Below, one piece after another: positions 19,798-28,686 of a DNA stretch of 64,000 nt. This DNA is from Leptospirales bacterium (GTDB taxonomy: Bacteria; Spirochaetota; Leptospiria; Leptospirales; Leptospiraceae): NCBI GenBank assembly GCA_013297885.1, contig JAAFIR010000016.1, positions 1 to 64,000 of the forward strand, in the 5' to 3' direction. The translations under genes were made by a program, and so were the position numbers. How positions within the stretch are numbered: the first letter of the stretch is position 1; every line of letters begins with the position of its first letter. A model generated the notes under the pieces. It saw only the letters and a program-made list of their open reading frames with translations. It did not search any database and had not been told where the DNA came from.

Positions 19798-20735
19798 TGA
19801 AAATTGGTTTTTTTGGCACACCAAATCATTCGAAAAAATTATTAGAATCTATTTTTAATGCTGGGTTTGAAATTTCTTTTGTAGTTACAAATATGGACAA
19901 ACCATTTGGCAGAGATAAAAAAATTACAATGAGCCCAGTAAAAATTTTTGGATTAGAAAAAAAAATAAAAGTTTTACAATACATAAATTTAAAAGATGAA
20001 AATACAATTTCTGAAATTACAAATTTGGAAGCGGATATTTATATCATTTTTGCTTTTGGACATATAATCCCAAAAAAAATTTTTTCTCATCCAAGACTAG
20101 GAAGTATCAACCTTCATGGAAGTTTGTTACCTGAATATCGTGGTGCATCTCCAGTTCAACAAGCACTACTGGAAGGAAAAGAAAAAACTGGAATAAGTTT
20201 GCAATACATCACTGAAGAATTAGATGCTGGTGATATTATTCTTTCTAAAGAAATTAAAATTGAAAAAGAAGATAATTCAGAAACTCTATTAGAAAAATTA
20301 ACCTCACTTGGCATTGAAGCGATTTTAGAAATTTTAAATTCTAATCCAAAAGAAAAATTAAATGCAATCATGCAAGATCATTCTAAAGCAAGTTTTTGTA
20401 AAAAAATCAAATCAGATGATAGGAAATTAAATTTAGATCTAGATTCAATATCTTTATTTAACCAATACCGTGCATTATATCCGAATTATATACCTTATTT
20501 AAATTTTAGAAATTCTAGAATCAATATACATGAATTTAGTTTAGATGAATCAAATGTAACAATAAATTCTGAAACAGGTAAAATTCATTTTTTTAATAAA
20601 AAATCTATAGGAATAGTTTGTAAAGATAAAAGAGTTTTAGTTCTTGAAAGAGTTCAGCCTGAAAATAAAAAGGTAATGCAAGTTTCTGATTTTTTAAATG
20701 GAATGAGAATTATGGAAGGAGAACAATTTTCTTGA
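19797..20735 (+). CDS. fmt: methionyl-tRNA formyltransferase
   Basis: Fmt formylates the Met on initiator tRNA using 10-formyltetrahydrofolate. The 312-residue length is normal. The N terminus reads MKIGFFGTPNHSKKLLESI, followed by TNMDKPFGRDKK, and the catalytic segment INLHGSLLPEYRGASPVQQALLEG (about residues 106-129) with the conserved Asn, His and later Asp in LDAGDII. The C-terminal OB-like domain (from about residue 205) is present but weakly conserved. Stop overlaps the TTG start of the PASTA gene by 4 nt (TTGA), and it is coupled to the lipoprotein gene upstream. No def gene is adjacent. Confidence 0.96.
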   Translation: MKIGFFGTPNHSKKLLESIFNAGFEISFVVTNMDKPFGRDKKITMSPVKIFGLEKKIKVLQYINLKDENTISEITNLEADIYIIFAFGHIIPKKIFSHPRLGSINLHGSLLPEYRGASPVQQALLEGKEKTGISLQYITEELDAGDIILSKEIKIEKEDNSETLLEKLTSLGIEAILEILNSNPKEKLNAIMQDHSKASFCKKIKSDDRKLNLDLDSISLFNQYRALYPNYIPYLNFRNSRINIHEFSLDESNVTINSETGKIHFFNKKSIGIVCKDKRVLVLERVQPENKKVMQVSDFLNGMRIMEGEQFS

Positions 20736-21727
20736 AAGAAATTTTAGAAAAACTTAAAGTTTTACCAACAATGGGTTATGTTTTATTTATATCAGCAGGG
20801 TTAACTCTTTTTTTTATATCAGCATTTTTAGTTGTCTTACTTAGAACAAAATCCAATTCAACAATTATTATGCCTGAAATTGTAGGGCAAGAATATATTG
20901 AAATTCATAATGAACTTCAAAGACTAAGATTAAAAGTAAAATTAGATACCAAGCGTATTCCAGAAAAAAATGATGGAGAAATTTTATCACAATCAATTCC
21001 AGCTGGAAAAACTATAGAAGCTGGTTCAAAGTTATATTTAGTTGTTAACAAATCAATTGATAAACTCCAAATGCCTGACTTAAAAGGCCAGTCACTTTCA
21101 AATGCAAAAGCCAAATTAGAAAAAATTCTTGCTGGAGACACATTTGTAAATTTAGAAATTGGTGGAATTACTTACATTAAAGCTATTGAAGGACAAACTC
21201 CAGAAACTGTGGTTGGACAAATTCCTGAATCAGGAAAAAATATTACTACCAAAGAAAAAGTTTTTTTATTAGTAGTTGAACCAAGTTTTAAAGAAAAATC
21301 TTCGCTTAACACAAACTACTCTGGACAATTATTTCCTTTAGCTACAAATTCATTATTCATTTCAAAAACTCCTTATGAAGTTTCAGAAATTATTTTAACA
21401 AAATCCAAAAATGAATCTGGACTTATTGCTGAAGATAAAATTTTAGAAGATGGTAAACATGATTTAAAAGTTTTTTACTACCAATATGAAAACAAAATAA
21501 ATTCTGGATTTGAAAAAATTTCTTATAAAATAAGTGATTCAAAAGAATATAAATTAATAGAAGAAAATCTTGATGACAAAAAAGAAAAAACTATATTTGA
21601 AAATTTAAAATTCTCTAAAGACCAAATTTTTAACTTTGTATTATATAGGGAAGGCAATATCAAAGTTAGTTTATATGATATGAATGGAAATAGAGAAAAA
21701 ACTTTTACATTTAAGAGGGATTTATGA
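20732..21727 (+). CDS. membrane-anchored PASTA-domain protein
   Basis: A 331-residue protein with one transmembrane helix at about residues 15-38 and a periplasmic part. Two or three PASTA domains follow: [23 protein letters not shown] with [23 protein letters not shown] (about 47-113), then [19 protein letters not shown] with [26 protein letters not shown] (about 116-190). PASTA domains bind peptidoglycan fragments. There is no kinase or transpeptidase domain, so it may be a wall sensor or anchor. The last 140 residues are beta-rich without a recognisable family. The TTG start overlaps the fmt stop, and its stop overlaps the rpe start (ATGA). Confidence 0.88.
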   Translation: MKEILEKLKVLPTMGYVLFISAGLTLFFISAFLVVLLRTKSNSTIIMPEIVGQEYIEIHNELQRLRLKVKLDTKRIPEKNDGEILSQSIPAGKTIEAGSKLYLVVNKSIDKLQMPDLKGQSLSNAKAKLEKILAGDTFVNLEIGGITYIKAIEGQTPETVVGQIPESGKNITTKEKVFLLVVEPSFKEKSSLNTNYSGQLFPLATNSLFISKTPYEVSEIILTKSKNESGLIAEDKILEDGKHDLKVFYYQYENKINSGFEKISYKISDSKEYKLIEENLDDKKEKTIFENLKFSKDQIFNFVLYREGNIKVSLYDMNGNREKTFTFKRDL

Positions 21728-22371
21728 TTCAAGTTTCAGCTTCTATTTTAGCTGCCCCATTAACTTCACTTTCAACTGTTATACCAAAATTAAAACAAAA
21801 TGCTATTGATTTAATTCATTTGGATGTAATGGATGGTAATTTTGTTCCTCAAATTAGTTTTGGAGAAGCATTATGTAAAGAAGTTAAATCACTCACAAAA
21901 ATTCCACTTGATATTCATTTAATGGTAAACAACCCCGAAAAAGAAGTTCCAAAATATTTCGCCCTTAAACCTCAATATATAACATTTCACATTGAAGCTA
22001 CAAATTTTCCAATCAGGCTCGCTGAAGAAATTAAAAAACAAGGAATCAAAGTTGGAGTTGCAATTAATCCTTCAACTCCTGCAAGTAGAATTAACACAAT
22101 ATTGCCATACATGGATTTGCTTTTATTAATGACAGTAGAGCCTGGTTTTTATGGCCAAAATTTTATTAAAACTGGACTAGAAAAAATTAATCGTGCTAAA
22201 GAAATTATTGGAAGCTACCCTATTGTTATTGAAGTTGATGGTGGAGTCAATTTAAACAACATCGAAAGAATCTCTGAATTTGGTGCAAAAATTGTTGTCG
22301 CTGGTTCGGCATTATTTCATGATGGAAAAGCAAACGAAAATGCTTTGAAGCTTAAAAAGTTGACAAAATGA
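21724..22371 (+). CDS. rpe: ribulose-phosphate 3-epimerase
   Basis: Rpe interconverts ribulose-5-phosphate and xylulose-5-phosphate in the pentose phosphate pathway. The 215-residue TIM barrel has [12 protein letters not shown] at strand 1, [18 protein letters not shown] with the catalytic Asp and metal His, [26 protein letters not shown], and the second catalytic Asp in [14 protein letters not shown], then VVAGSALF for phosphate binding. All key residues are present. The ATG overlaps the PASTA gene stop by 4 nt, and rpsP follows after 34 nt. Confidence 0.96.
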   Translation: MIQVSASILAAPLTSLSTVIPKLKQNAIDLIHLDVMDGNFVPQISFGEALCKEVKSLTKIPLDIHLMVNNPEKEVPKYFALKPQYITFHIEATNFPIRLAEEIKKQGIKVGVAINPSTPASRINTILPYMDLLLLMTVEPGFYGQNFIKTGLEKINRAKEIIGSYPIVIEVDGGVNLNNIERISEFGAKIVVAGSALFHDGKANENALKLKKLTK

Positions 22372-22405
22372 GCAATTCTAAAATTTTAACATTGAGGTAT
22401 CAATT

Positions 22406-22660
22406 TTGGTTAAATTAAGACTACAAAGAACAGGTTCAAAAAACTCTCCACATTACAGAATTGTGGTAGCAGATAGCCGTTCTCCAAGAGATGGAAGATT
22501 TATTGAAATCGTTGGTGGTTATCATCCAATTAACAAAGCAAACCAAGTAGAAGTTCATGAAGAAAAAGTTGTAAGCTGGTTAAAAAAAGGTGCACAACCT
22601 ACAAACACTGTAAAAAATATTTTTAAAAAAACAGGTGTTTGGAAAAAATTCAAAGGTTAA
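22406..22660 (+). CDS. rpsP: 30S ribosomal protein S16
   Basis: S16 stabilises the 5-prime domain of 16S rRNA in the small subunit. The 84 residues are of standard length and read [40 protein letters not shown] and the C-terminal [19 protein letters not shown], matching the family throughout. The start is TTG at 22406 with GAGGT about eight bases upstream. It leads the conserved block rpsP-khpA-rimM-trmD-rplS. The khpA start lies 3 nt after the stop. Confidence 0.97.
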   Translation: MVKLRLQRTGSKNSPHYRIVVADSRSPRDGRFIEIVGGYHPINKANQVEVHEEKVVSWLKKGAQPTNTVKNIFKKTGVWKKFKG

Positions 22661-22662
22661 TC

Positions 22663-22899
22663 ATGCAAGCTGAAAATGTTTTAAAATATGTGGTTTCTTT
22701 CTTAGTAGAGAAACCTGAAGAAGTTTCGATTCGAGAAGTAGAAGGTGAAAAAAATTCTATTTTAGAACTAAAAGTTGCAGAAACAGATATTGGAAAAGTG
22801 ATCGGAAGAAACGGTCGCATTGCAAAATCATTAAGAACTCTTGTAACAGCAGCTAGTGCAAAAGAAGGAAAAAACTTTACCCTCGAAATTGTCGATTGA
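22663..22899 (+). CDS. khpA: KH-domain RNA-binding protein
   Basis: A 78-residue single KH domain of the KhpA (YlqC) type, an RNA chaperone-like protein that in Gram-positives pairs with KhpB/Jag. The RNA-binding loop [19 protein letters not shown] (about residues 41-59; GxxG as GRNG) is intact. The real start is ATG 22663, preceded by AAAGG; the longer frame from 22639 runs inside rpsP and has no support. Its end overlaps the rimM start by 11 nt. The place between rpsP and rimM is the usual one. Confidence 0.95.
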   Translation: MQAENVLKYVVSFLVEKPEEVSIREVEGEKNSILELKVAETDIGKVIGRNGRIAKSLRTLVTAASAKEGKNFTLEIVD

Positions 22900-23404
22900 T
22901 TCTTTTTTATCTATTGGCAAAATCGTCTCTACTTTTGGTTTAAAAGGTTTACTAAAACTGAACCCAAGCGGTGATGTTTTATCAAATTTAAAAAAAAACA
23001 ATAAAGTTTACTTTTCGAAAAATCATTTTTTAGAAATTGAAAAATTAACAAAACATAAAAATATTTTTTTAGCATGTTTTAAAGAAATTGATTCTATTGA
23101 AAAAGCAGAACAACTAATTGGAAAAGAAATTTTCATTCCAAATGAACAAGCAATTTCCTATCTCAAAAAAAATGAATTCTACCAATTCCAATTAATTAAT
23201 TTTAAACCAATTTATAGAAATGAAATATTACAAGATTATTCATTAACGGAATTTATTGACAATCCTGCTCATCCAATTTTATTATTTAAAAATTCTGAAA
23301 CTGAAATTTTAATTCCTTATATTAATAACTTTGTTGGAAAAGTAGATATCGTGAATAAAACAATTGAAATTCATAATTGGGAAGATTGGTTTGTTGAGGA
23401 TTAA
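22889..23404 (+). CDS. rimM: 16S rRNA processing factor RimM
   Basis: RimM assists 30S head assembly and binds S19. About 171 residues from TTG 22889. The N-terminal RimM domain has [24 protein letters not shown], and [20 protein letters not shown] (about residues 62-81); the C-terminal PRC-barrel like part includes [31 protein letters not shown]. Conservation is lower than usual and the linker is Lys/Asn-rich, in line with the base composition. The start is uncertain: TTG 22889 overlaps khpA by 11 nt, GTG 22856 by 44 nt, and neither has a clear ribosome binding site. It overlaps trmD by 11 nt. Confidence 0.9.
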   Translation: MSIDSFLSIGKIVSTFGLKGLLKLNPSGDVLSNLKKNNKVYFSKNHFLEIEKLTKHKNIFLACFKEIDSIEKAEQLIGKEIFIPNEQAISYLKKNEFYQFQLINFKPIYRNEILQDYSLTEFIDNPAHPILLFKNSETEILIPYINNFVGKVDIVNKTIEIHNWEDWFVED

Positions 23405-24044
23405 TTTTATTACTTTATTTCCAAAAAGAATAGAATCTTATTTTGCTGAAGGACTTCCAGAAAAAGCACTCAAAAGAGGCATTCTTGATTTACATACAAT
23501 CAATTTAAGAGACTATTCAAATGATAAACATGATAGGGTTGATGACACAGTATATGGTGGGGGTTCTGGAATGCTTCTTAAGGTGGAGCCTTTTTTTCTT
23601 GCCCTAGAATCTCTTGGTGAGAATAAAGGACTAGTTATTGCACTAAGTCCTTCAGGAAAAAGTTTTACACAAAAGACTGCAAATCAATACCAAAATTCAT
23701 ATTCAACTTTTACTTTACTTTCAGGTTATTATGAAGGGTTTGATCATCGTATAATTGAACATTTAGTTGACGTAGAACATAGCCTTGGAAATTATGTTTT
23801 ATCAGCAGGAGATTTACCTGCTTTATGTATCGCAGATTCCATTTTGAGGCTCCACCCAAATTTTATGCATGATAGTGTTGGAAGTTTAAGAGATGAATCT
23901 CATAATGAAGATGGAGTTTTAGAGTATCCTCAATACACTAAACCAGCTTCATTTAATAACTGGCAAGTTCCAAAAGTATTAATGTCAGGCAATCACCAAG
24001 AGATTGCGAAATGGAATGAGAAAAATAGAAAAAAATTTATTTAA
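23394..24044 (+). CDS. trmD: tRNA (guanine-N1)-methyltransferase
   Basis: TrmD methylates G37 of tRNAs using S-adenosylmethionine through a knotted SPOUT fold. About 216 residues from TTG 23394 ([27 protein letters not shown]). Seen: the substrate loop [31 protein letters not shown], the knot [32 protein letters not shown] with the catalytic Asp, and the C-terminal [24 protein letters not shown]. It is slightly shorter than E. coli TrmD. The frame extends upstream to 23364 but that part lies in rimM and is not family-like. rplS follows after 11 nt with its own AAGG. Confidence 0.96.
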   Translation: MRINFITLFPKRIESYFAEGLPEKALKRGILDLHTINLRDYSNDKHDRVDDTVYGGGSGMLLKVEPFFLALESLGENKGLVIALSPSGKSFTQKTANQYQNSYSTFTLLSGYYEGFDHRIIEHLVDVEHSLGNYVLSAGDLPALCIADSILRLHPNFMHDSVGSLRDESHNEDGVLEYPQYTKPASFNNWQVPKVLMSGNHQEIAKWNEKNRKKFI

Positions 24045-24055
24045 GAAGGTATATC

Positions 24056-24496
24056 ATGAACCAAGAGATCGCTAAATTATTCCAAGAAGATGTTGAAAGA
24101 AGAAGAATCAATTTTTCAATTGGAGATACTGTTAAAGTTCATTATAAAATTGTTGAGTCAGGAAAAGAAAGAACTCAAGTTTATGAAGGAGTGGTAATTG
24201 CAATTCAAAACAAGGCAAATGATAAAACTTTTAATGTTAGAAGAATTTCATATGATGTTGGAGTTGAAAGAATTTTTCCAATTTATTCACCAAAAATTTC
24301 CAAGATTGAATTAGTAAGAAAAGGTTCTGTAAGAAGAGCAAAATTATTCTATTTGAGAGAAAAATCTGGTAAGTCTGCAAGAATTAAAGAACTTAGAGGT
24401 GGACAAGCAATTGTTCAGGCAGAGAAGAAAAAAGAAAAAGAATCTGAAGCAGCAATTGCTGCTGTAGCTAAACCTCAAGCAACTGTAGCTGCATAG
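24056..24496 (+). CDS. rplS: 50S ribosomal protein L19 with extended C terminus
   Basis: L19 sits at the subunit interface of the ribosome. Residues 1-118 match the family: [53 protein letters not shown] and [20 protein letters not shown]. The last ~28 residues ([23 protein letters not shown]) are a low-complexity Lys/Glu then Ala/Val tail beyond the usual end; such tails are seen in some spirochaete L19s. It has a good GAAGG before ATG. Its TAG stop overlaps the only reachable upstream start region of rnhB. Confidence 0.96.
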   Translation: MNQEIAKLFQEDVERRRINFSIGDTVKVHYKIVESGKERTQVYEGVVIAIQNKANDKTFNVRRISYDVGVERIFPIYSPKISKIELVRKGSVRRAKLFYLREKSGKSARIKELRGGQAIVQAEKKKEKESEAAIAAVAKPQATVAA

Positions 24497-25167
24497 ATTT
24501 ATTTCAAAATAATTCAAAGTTTTTTCCACTAGAATTTGATTTTAAAGATAATCAAGTTCTAGCTGGAATTGATGAAGCTGGTAGAGGACCCCTAGCTGGT
24601 CCGATTTCAATCTCACTTGTGTGTTTTTCCAGAATTAAGTTAAATGATATTTATTCGGGAAAAATTTTAAAAAAGTTAAATGACTCAAAAAAACTAACCG
24701 AGTTTGATAGAGAATCTCTTTTTATCGATATTTACAAAAATGCAGAAAAAGTAGTTCATCAATTTTTATCAAATAATTTTATAGACAAGTTTGGAATTGC
24801 AGAAGCAATTTTTGTTGGAATAAAAAAATTAATTTTAAAATCAAATTTAAAATCGCCCATTTTATTAATCGATGGAAACTATAATTTTAAAAAAAAACAA
24901 GCTGAAAATAATTTTTATTTCAACTATCATTCGATTATAAAAGGAGATGAAAAAATTGCGTCCATTTCAGCAGCATCTATTATTGCCAAAGTCAAAAGAG
25001 ATAGATACATGAATAAGCTGTCAGAAAAATTTCCAGAATATTTATTTTCTGAACATAAAGGTTATGGCACAAAAAAACATATTGAATTAATTTCAAAGTA
25101 TGGATATTCTAAACTTCATAGACTGAGTTTTAAATTAAAAAAAAATGAAGATAAACCAAGTTTTTGA
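24493..25167 (+). CDS. rnhB: ribonuclease HII with no canonical start codon
   Basis: RNase HII removes ribonucleotides and RNA primers from DNA. The catalytic core [17 protein letters not shown] is encoded at about 24560-24610, with [47 protein letters not shown] and [12 protein letters not shown] downstream, so all acidic catalytic residues exist. But the frame upstream, back to a TAA at 24469, contains no ATG, GTG or TTG; the first canonical start (GTG 24619) would remove the DEAGRG motif. I place the start at ATA 24493, overlapping the rplS TAG. Alternatives are another non-standard start or an indel in the assembly. It overlaps the next gene by 23 nt. Confidence 0.8.
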   Translation: MDLFQNNSKFFPLEFDFKDNQVLAGIDEAGRGPLAGPISISLVCFSRIKLNDIYSGKILKKLNDSKKLTEFDRESLFIDIYKNAEKVVHQFLSNNFIDKFGIAEAIFVGIKKLILKSNLKSPILLIDGNYNFKKKQAENNFYFNYHSIIKGDEKIASISAASIIAKVKRDRYMNKLSEKFPEYLFSEHKGYGTKKHIELISKYGYSKLHRLSFKLKKNEDKPSF

Positions 25168-25867
25168 ATTAATAAAAATAAATAAAATTTTAATAAATCT
25201 AGATAATCATTGGAAAGATTTTTTTTCTAAAACAGATTTAATTAAAAATGCTAAAATTGAGACTATTTATAAAAATAATGGAATTGGACTCGATATTGCA
25301 GGAAAAAAACTATTTATTCCAAATTCACAGAGTTTATTTAAAAATGAATTTATTGATTTTAAAGTTAATAAAAAAGAACCTCAAGTAGAGTTAGAAATTA
25401 TAAAAAGAAACTATTTGGAAAATGAAAAAGAAACTATTTCAAGTTTTGGAAAAAATTCATACAAAATTTTTGATTCTTTTTTGGAAGGGAAAGATATTGA
25501 AGAGACAAAATTATTTAAACTCTTAAATTCTTTTTTTCCTGAATTAGAATGGAATGAAAAAACAAAATTTTTTGAATGGGAATTTTTAGATTCAAAAGCA
25601 AATGGATATTCAGGAAGAAAAAAAGATCAAAATTTTTTTTTTATGGAAATTGATTTAAAAAAATTAGGAAGTTTAGAAATTTATTTTTTTTTTAAAAAAG
25701 AAGATTTATCTGATATGAGAATACATATATTTTCAAAAAAAATTACGTCTTATATACTACTTGTGAAAGATATTGAAATATTAAAAAAAAGTTTTTTTGA
25801 AACAGGATTAGAACTAAATTTTATCAATATTTACTTCAATGATGAAAAGAAAGAGTGGTTAATATGA
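25145..25867 (+). CDS. YlqG/FliK-like protein
   Basis: A 240-residue soluble protein, very Lys/Asn/Phe-rich. I do not recognise it by direct family match, but the C-terminal stretch FFMEIDLKKLGSLEIYFFFK...MRIHIFSKK...LKKSFFETGLELNFINIYF (about residues 165-230) follows the pattern of the FliK C-terminal domain (LGxLEIxL...VxF...LxxxLxxxGLxLxxVxV). It also stands between rnhB and a small FlhB-like gene, exactly where Bacillus has ylqG (FliK-like) before ylqH (FlhB-like). I infer a FliK-related partner of the FlhB-like protein, perhaps acting in flagellar export-specificity or a related process. It overlaps rnhB by 23 nt and the next gene by 4 nt (ATGA). Confidence 0.6.
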   Translation: MKINQVFELIKINKILINLDNHWKDFFSKTDLIKNAKIETIYKNNGIGLDIAGKKLFIPNSQSLFKNEFIDFKVNKKEPQVELEIIKRNYLENEKETISSFGKNSYKIFDSFLEGKDIEETKLFKLLNSFFPELEWNEKTKFFEWEFLDSKANGYSGRKKDQNFFFMEIDLKKLGSLEIYFFFKKEDLSDMRIHIFSKKITSYILLVKDIEILKKSFFETGLELNFINIYFNDEKKEWLI

Positions 25868-26115
25868 TAAGTGTTGCATTAAAATTTCTTCCTGAAAAAG
25901 ATATTGCACCTAAGATTATTGCTTCTGGGGAGGGATTTTTGGGAGATAAAATTTACCAAATTGCAAAAAAAAAGAATATTCCAATTCATAAAGACCCGAT
26001 ACTTTCTAAAGCTCTTTCAAATTTGCCAATTGACTCAGAAATACCAGTATCACTTTACAAAGCTGTTGCTTTAGTATTTGCTTTTGTTTACAAAATAGAA
26101 AATAGATTGAAATAG
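25864..26115 (+). CDS. FlhB C-terminal-domain homologue (FlhX/YlqH type)
   Basis: An 83-residue protein equal to the part of FlhB that lies after the NPTH autocleavage site: ISVALKFLPEKDIAPKIIASGEGFLGDKIYQIAKKKNIPIHKDPILSKALSNLPIDSEIPVSLYKAVALVFAFVYKIE. FlhB is the substrate-specificity switch of the flagellar export gate; free-standing copies (FlhX, YlqH) can replace the cleaved fragment in some bacteria. No membrane part is present. The ATG at 25864 overlaps the upstream stop; the earlier in-frame GTG at 25855 is less likely. Together with the FliK-like gene it makes a two-gene switch-like module behind rnhB. Confidence 0.9.
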   Translation: MISVALKFLPEKDIAPKIIASGEGFLGDKIYQIAKKKNIPIHKDPILSKALSNLPIDSEIPVSLYKAVALVFAFVYKIENRLK

Positions 26116-26160
26116 AAATGGCATATTGAGATATATAATTTTTGGGGTTAATTTTAAAAA

Positions 26161-27324
26161 ATGAAGAGTATTAAAGTTTCAGAACTAAAAGTTGGAACAG
26201 AATTTTCTAAACCTCTATACTTAGATAAAGATTCAGTTTTTATCAATGCCCACACTAAAATTTTACAAACTGATATTGATAGACTTAATAAATTTGGTTT
26301 TAAAGAAGTTTTGACATTAGGTGAATTAATAGATAATAAATTTAATATTCAACTAGATACCAATTTAGGTTATGCAAACTCTGAAGCAGAATTTAAAACA
26401 ATTCAATTAAAAACATCATATATTCAAATTCAAAAATACGTACCTTTATTTGAAGAAATTTTTAAAGAATCTTACCCCATAGTGCAAAGTATTTATAGAA
26501 AAATTGCTGATGAAAAACCAATTGAATTAAATACAATTCGAGATTTAGCTGAAAAAATTGTAGATCATGTTAAGTTAAATCCTCATATTGCTTATTGCAT
26601 CATTTCACATGAAATAACTGGCTACTATCTTTATAATCAAGTTTTGTATTCTACTTTTTTTGCAAATTTAATTGGTCAATTAGCAGACTACTCCAAACCA
26701 AAACTGATTGAGCTTGGGATGAGTTCACTTTTAGCAGATATAGGTATGGCAAAAATTCCTTCAGTCATTTCTGAAAAAAATGCTTCTTTAACTGAGGAAG
26801 AATTTAAAGTTATAAAAAAACATCCACTCTTTGGATATCAAATTTTAACTAAAGTTATGAAGTTGAAAAATAGTCTTGCACTTATTTCTCTTCAGCATCA
26901 TGAAAATTTTGATGGAACTGGTTATCCACAGAAATTATCAAAAAAAGATATTGATGAAACTTCTAGAATCTTCACTGTCGCAGATACTTTTTCAGCATTC
27001 ATTTTGGATAGACCCTGGAGAAAAGCAACCTTGCCTTATGAAGCTATGAAAAGTATGATAAGCACAAACAATCATAAATACGATTTAACTTATGTCAGAT
27101 TATTTTTAAATAGAATTGCAATGTATCCAACAGGATCTTGGGTAGAACTTTCTGACAACAGAAAAGCAATTGTAATAGAAGCCAATAACCAAAAACCACT
27201 AAGACCTAGTATAATGATTATAAAAGATCAAAATTCAAATAAATTAAGAGAACCAATTTTTGTAAATTTATCTGACGATGAAAAATTTTTTATTACAAAA
27301 GCAATTCTAAGAGAAACTTTATAA
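26161..27324 (+). CDS. degenerate HD-GYP domain protein
   Basis: A 387-residue protein with an N-terminal region of about 60 residues (SIKVSELKVGTEFSKPLYLDKDSVFINAHTKI) common in HD-GYP proteins, and an HD-GYP domain at about 140-300. The GYP part is well kept: KKHPLFGYQIL and LQHHENFDGTGYPQKLSKKDID, then VADTFSAFILDRPWRKA. The HD part is LLADIGMAKIP where HDIGK is expected: the metal-binding His is Ala (GCA, clear) and the Lys is Met, so cyclic di-GMP hydrolysis is doubtful and it may only bind the nucleotide or a partner. A C-terminal PilZ-like or beta segment follows (GSWVELSDNRKAIVIEANNQKPLRPSIMII). It has its own spacer of 45 nt. Confidence 0.85.
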   Translation: MKSIKVSELKVGTEFSKPLYLDKDSVFINAHTKILQTDIDRLNKFGFKEVLTLGELIDNKFNIQLDTNLGYANSEAEFKTIQLKTSYIQIQKYVPLFEEIFKESYPIVQSIYRKIADEKPIELNTIRDLAEKIVDHVKLNPHIAYCIISHEITGYYLYNQVLYSTFFANLIGQLADYSKPKLIELGMSSLLADIGMAKIPSVISEKNASLTEEEFKVIKKHPLFGYQILTKVMKLKNSLALISLQHHENFDGTGYPQKLSKKDIDETSRIFTVADTFSAFILDRPWRKATLPYEAMKSMISTNNHKYDLTYVRLFLNRIAMYPTGSWVELSDNRKAIVIEANNQKPLRPSIMIIKDQNSNKLREPIFVNLSDDEKFFITKAILRETL

Positions 27325-27386
27325 TAAAATTTATATAATTTTAATTTAAATACTTTAGTAGAACTTGCCTACTTTTTGGAGATTTT

Positions 27387-27728
27387 ATGGATTCTAAAAT
27401 TAGTAATGGAAAAATTGGAGAAACAAAAGCAGTTTCTTTCTTAAAAACATTAAATCATATAATTTTAGAAACAAACTTTAGAAATTACCAAGGTGAAATA
27501 GATATAATCTCAATTAATGGAGAAAAGTTATTCTTCTCTGAAGTAAAGACTTGGAAAACTGATTTTTCTCCATTAGAAACTTTTACTCATAAGAAAATTT
27601 CTAAAATGAGAAATTTAGCTGATTTTTTTTTTCAAAAGAATCCGAAGTATTATAATAGGTATTTTGTTTCTTTTTGTTTAATTGAAGTCAAAGAAGAAAA
27701 TGTGAATTTTTATACAGATTTATTTTAG
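27387..27728 (+). CDS. YraN (UPF0102) family nuclease-like protein
   Basis: A 113-residue protein of the YraN family, a restriction-endonuclease-like fold often found in the rplS-rnhB region. Seen: KIGETKAVSFLKTLNHIILETNFRNYQGEIDIISINGEKLFFSEVKTWK, which holds the family core GExDII...FxEVKxR, with Glu, Asp, Glu and Lys as the PD-(D/E)xK site (about residues 38-56). The C-terminal part is shorter and diverged. Members are linked to DNA uptake or DNA repair, without a fixed role. ATG has GGAG eight bases upstream. Confidence 0.9.
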   Translation: MDSKISNGKIGETKAVSFLKTLNHIILETNFRNYQGEIDIISINGEKLFFSEVKTWKTDFSPLETFTHKKISKMRNLADFFFQKNPKYYNRYFVSFCLIEVKEENVNFYTDLF

Positions 27729-27764
27729 CAGTACTGATTGTTTTCAAGGATGAAAACTTAGTTT

Positions 27765-27780
27765 GTTACAGGGAAGTAAC
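27765..27780 (+). promoter_or_regulatory. hairpin with the ribosome binding site in its loop
   Basis: GTTAC (27765-27769) and GTAAC (27776-27780) can pair and leave AGGGAA, the ribosome binding sequence for the ATG at 27784, in the loop. This could modulate translation of the small unknown gene; the stem is only 5 bp, so it may be chance. Confidence 0.35.
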
Positions 27781-27783
27781 TAG

Positions 27784-27987
27784 ATGGAAAATGTTTTTAG
27801 TAAAACAGCTTCAATTATTGAAATTGAAGATTTTGGACCAGATCCAATTCTTCTCCGAAAGAGAGGGGTTGCCAGAAAAATGAACGGTAAGTTTGAAGTT
27901 TATAAAAAAAGAATTAATAATCCAACTTATGTTGATTATGCTATTAATAAAATTGCAGTTGAATTAACACATTTTCTTTCAAAATGA
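27784..27987 (+). CDS. small conserved-looking protein of unknown function
   Basis: A 67-residue hydrophilic protein without signal peptide or membrane helix. I recognise no family. Two parts look structured: an acidic N-terminal half (SIIEIEDFGPDPILLRKRG) and a basic middle (ARKMNGKFEVYKKRI), followed by an amphipathic C-terminal helix. The start has AGGGA at proper distance and its stop overlaps the HAD start (ATGA), so it is a genuine gene in an operon with the HAD hydrolase. An RNA- or protein-binding adaptor role is possible but unsupported. Confidence 0.6.
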   Translation: MENVFSKTASIIEIEDFGPDPILLRKRGVARKMNGKFEVYKKRINNPTYVDYAINKIAVELTHFLSK

Positions 27988-28652
27988 ATTTTTCAAAAAT
28001 TAAATATATTGCATTTGATATTGATGGGACTTTGTTTTCTTCAGAAGAAATTATTTTAGATACTTATATTGAGTCGATTCAAAATTTTGTAAAAAAATAT
28101 AATAAACCAAATTTAATTATCCCAACAAAGGAAAAAATTCTTGAACAGGTTGGTCTTCCAGTAAAAACTATTTTTCAAAACTTACTTCCAGAACAAACGG
28201 AATCTCAAAGAGATGAAATTTCTGATTCGGTTTTAGTTTTACTAACAAAAAAAATTGAATCGAAAAAAGGTATTTTATATGATGGGGTTTTCGAGATAAT
28301 AAATTATTTAAAATCAAAAAATTATATATTAGTAGTTGCTTCAAATGGCAGACTAAAATATATTTCTAGCATTTTAACAACATATAAATTAATTTCTTGT
28401 TTTGAAGAAATTTTAACAATTGATTATATAAAAATTAAAACTAAAGGTGAAATTTTAAAATCTTATCAAGAAAAATATAATTTTAATTCTGATGAAATTT
28501 TAATGATAGGTGACAGAGACTCTGATTACCAAGCAGCAAAATATATTTCTTGTCCATTTGCTTATTGTGAATTTGGTCATGCAAATATAAATGAAGTTTC
28601 TGAATTTTTAATTTCATTAAAAAAAATTCTAGACTTAAAAAACTATTTTTGA
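27984..28652 (+). CDS. HAD-superfamily hydrolase, phosphoglycolate phosphatase-like
   Basis: A 222-residue soluble phosphatase. Motif I is [14 protein letters not shown] (nucleophile Asp about residue 12), motif II VASNGRL (Asn-Gly where Ser/Thr is usual), motif III the Lys in the region KIKTKGEIL, and motif [16 protein letters not shown] (about residues 175-188). An alpha-helical cap lies between motifs I and II, as in the Gph/PGP subgroup. The substrate is likely a small phosphate ester; phosphoglycolate is only a guess. It is coupled to the 67-residue unknown gene by an ATGA overlap and followed after 34 nt by cheR. Confidence 0.85.
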   Translation: MNFSKIKYIAFDIDGTLFSSEEIILDTYIESIQNFVKKYNKPNLIIPTKEKILEQVGLPVKTIFQNLLPEQTESQRDEISDSVLVLLTKKIESKKGILYDGVFEIINYLKSKNYILVVASNGRLKYISSILTTYKLISCFEEILTIDYIKIKTKGEILKSYQEKYNFNSDEILMIGDRDSDYQAAKYISCPFAYCEFGHANINEVSEFLISLKKILDLKNYF

Positions 28653-28686
28653 GAGTTTAAAAAAAGTTTTAAAACAAGGTCGACAA

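Noticed and set aside
27739-27756. GTTTTC/GAAAAC hairpin after yraN as terminator
   Set aside because: Six-bp A/T-rich stem without a following T run; too weak in such A/T-rich DNA.
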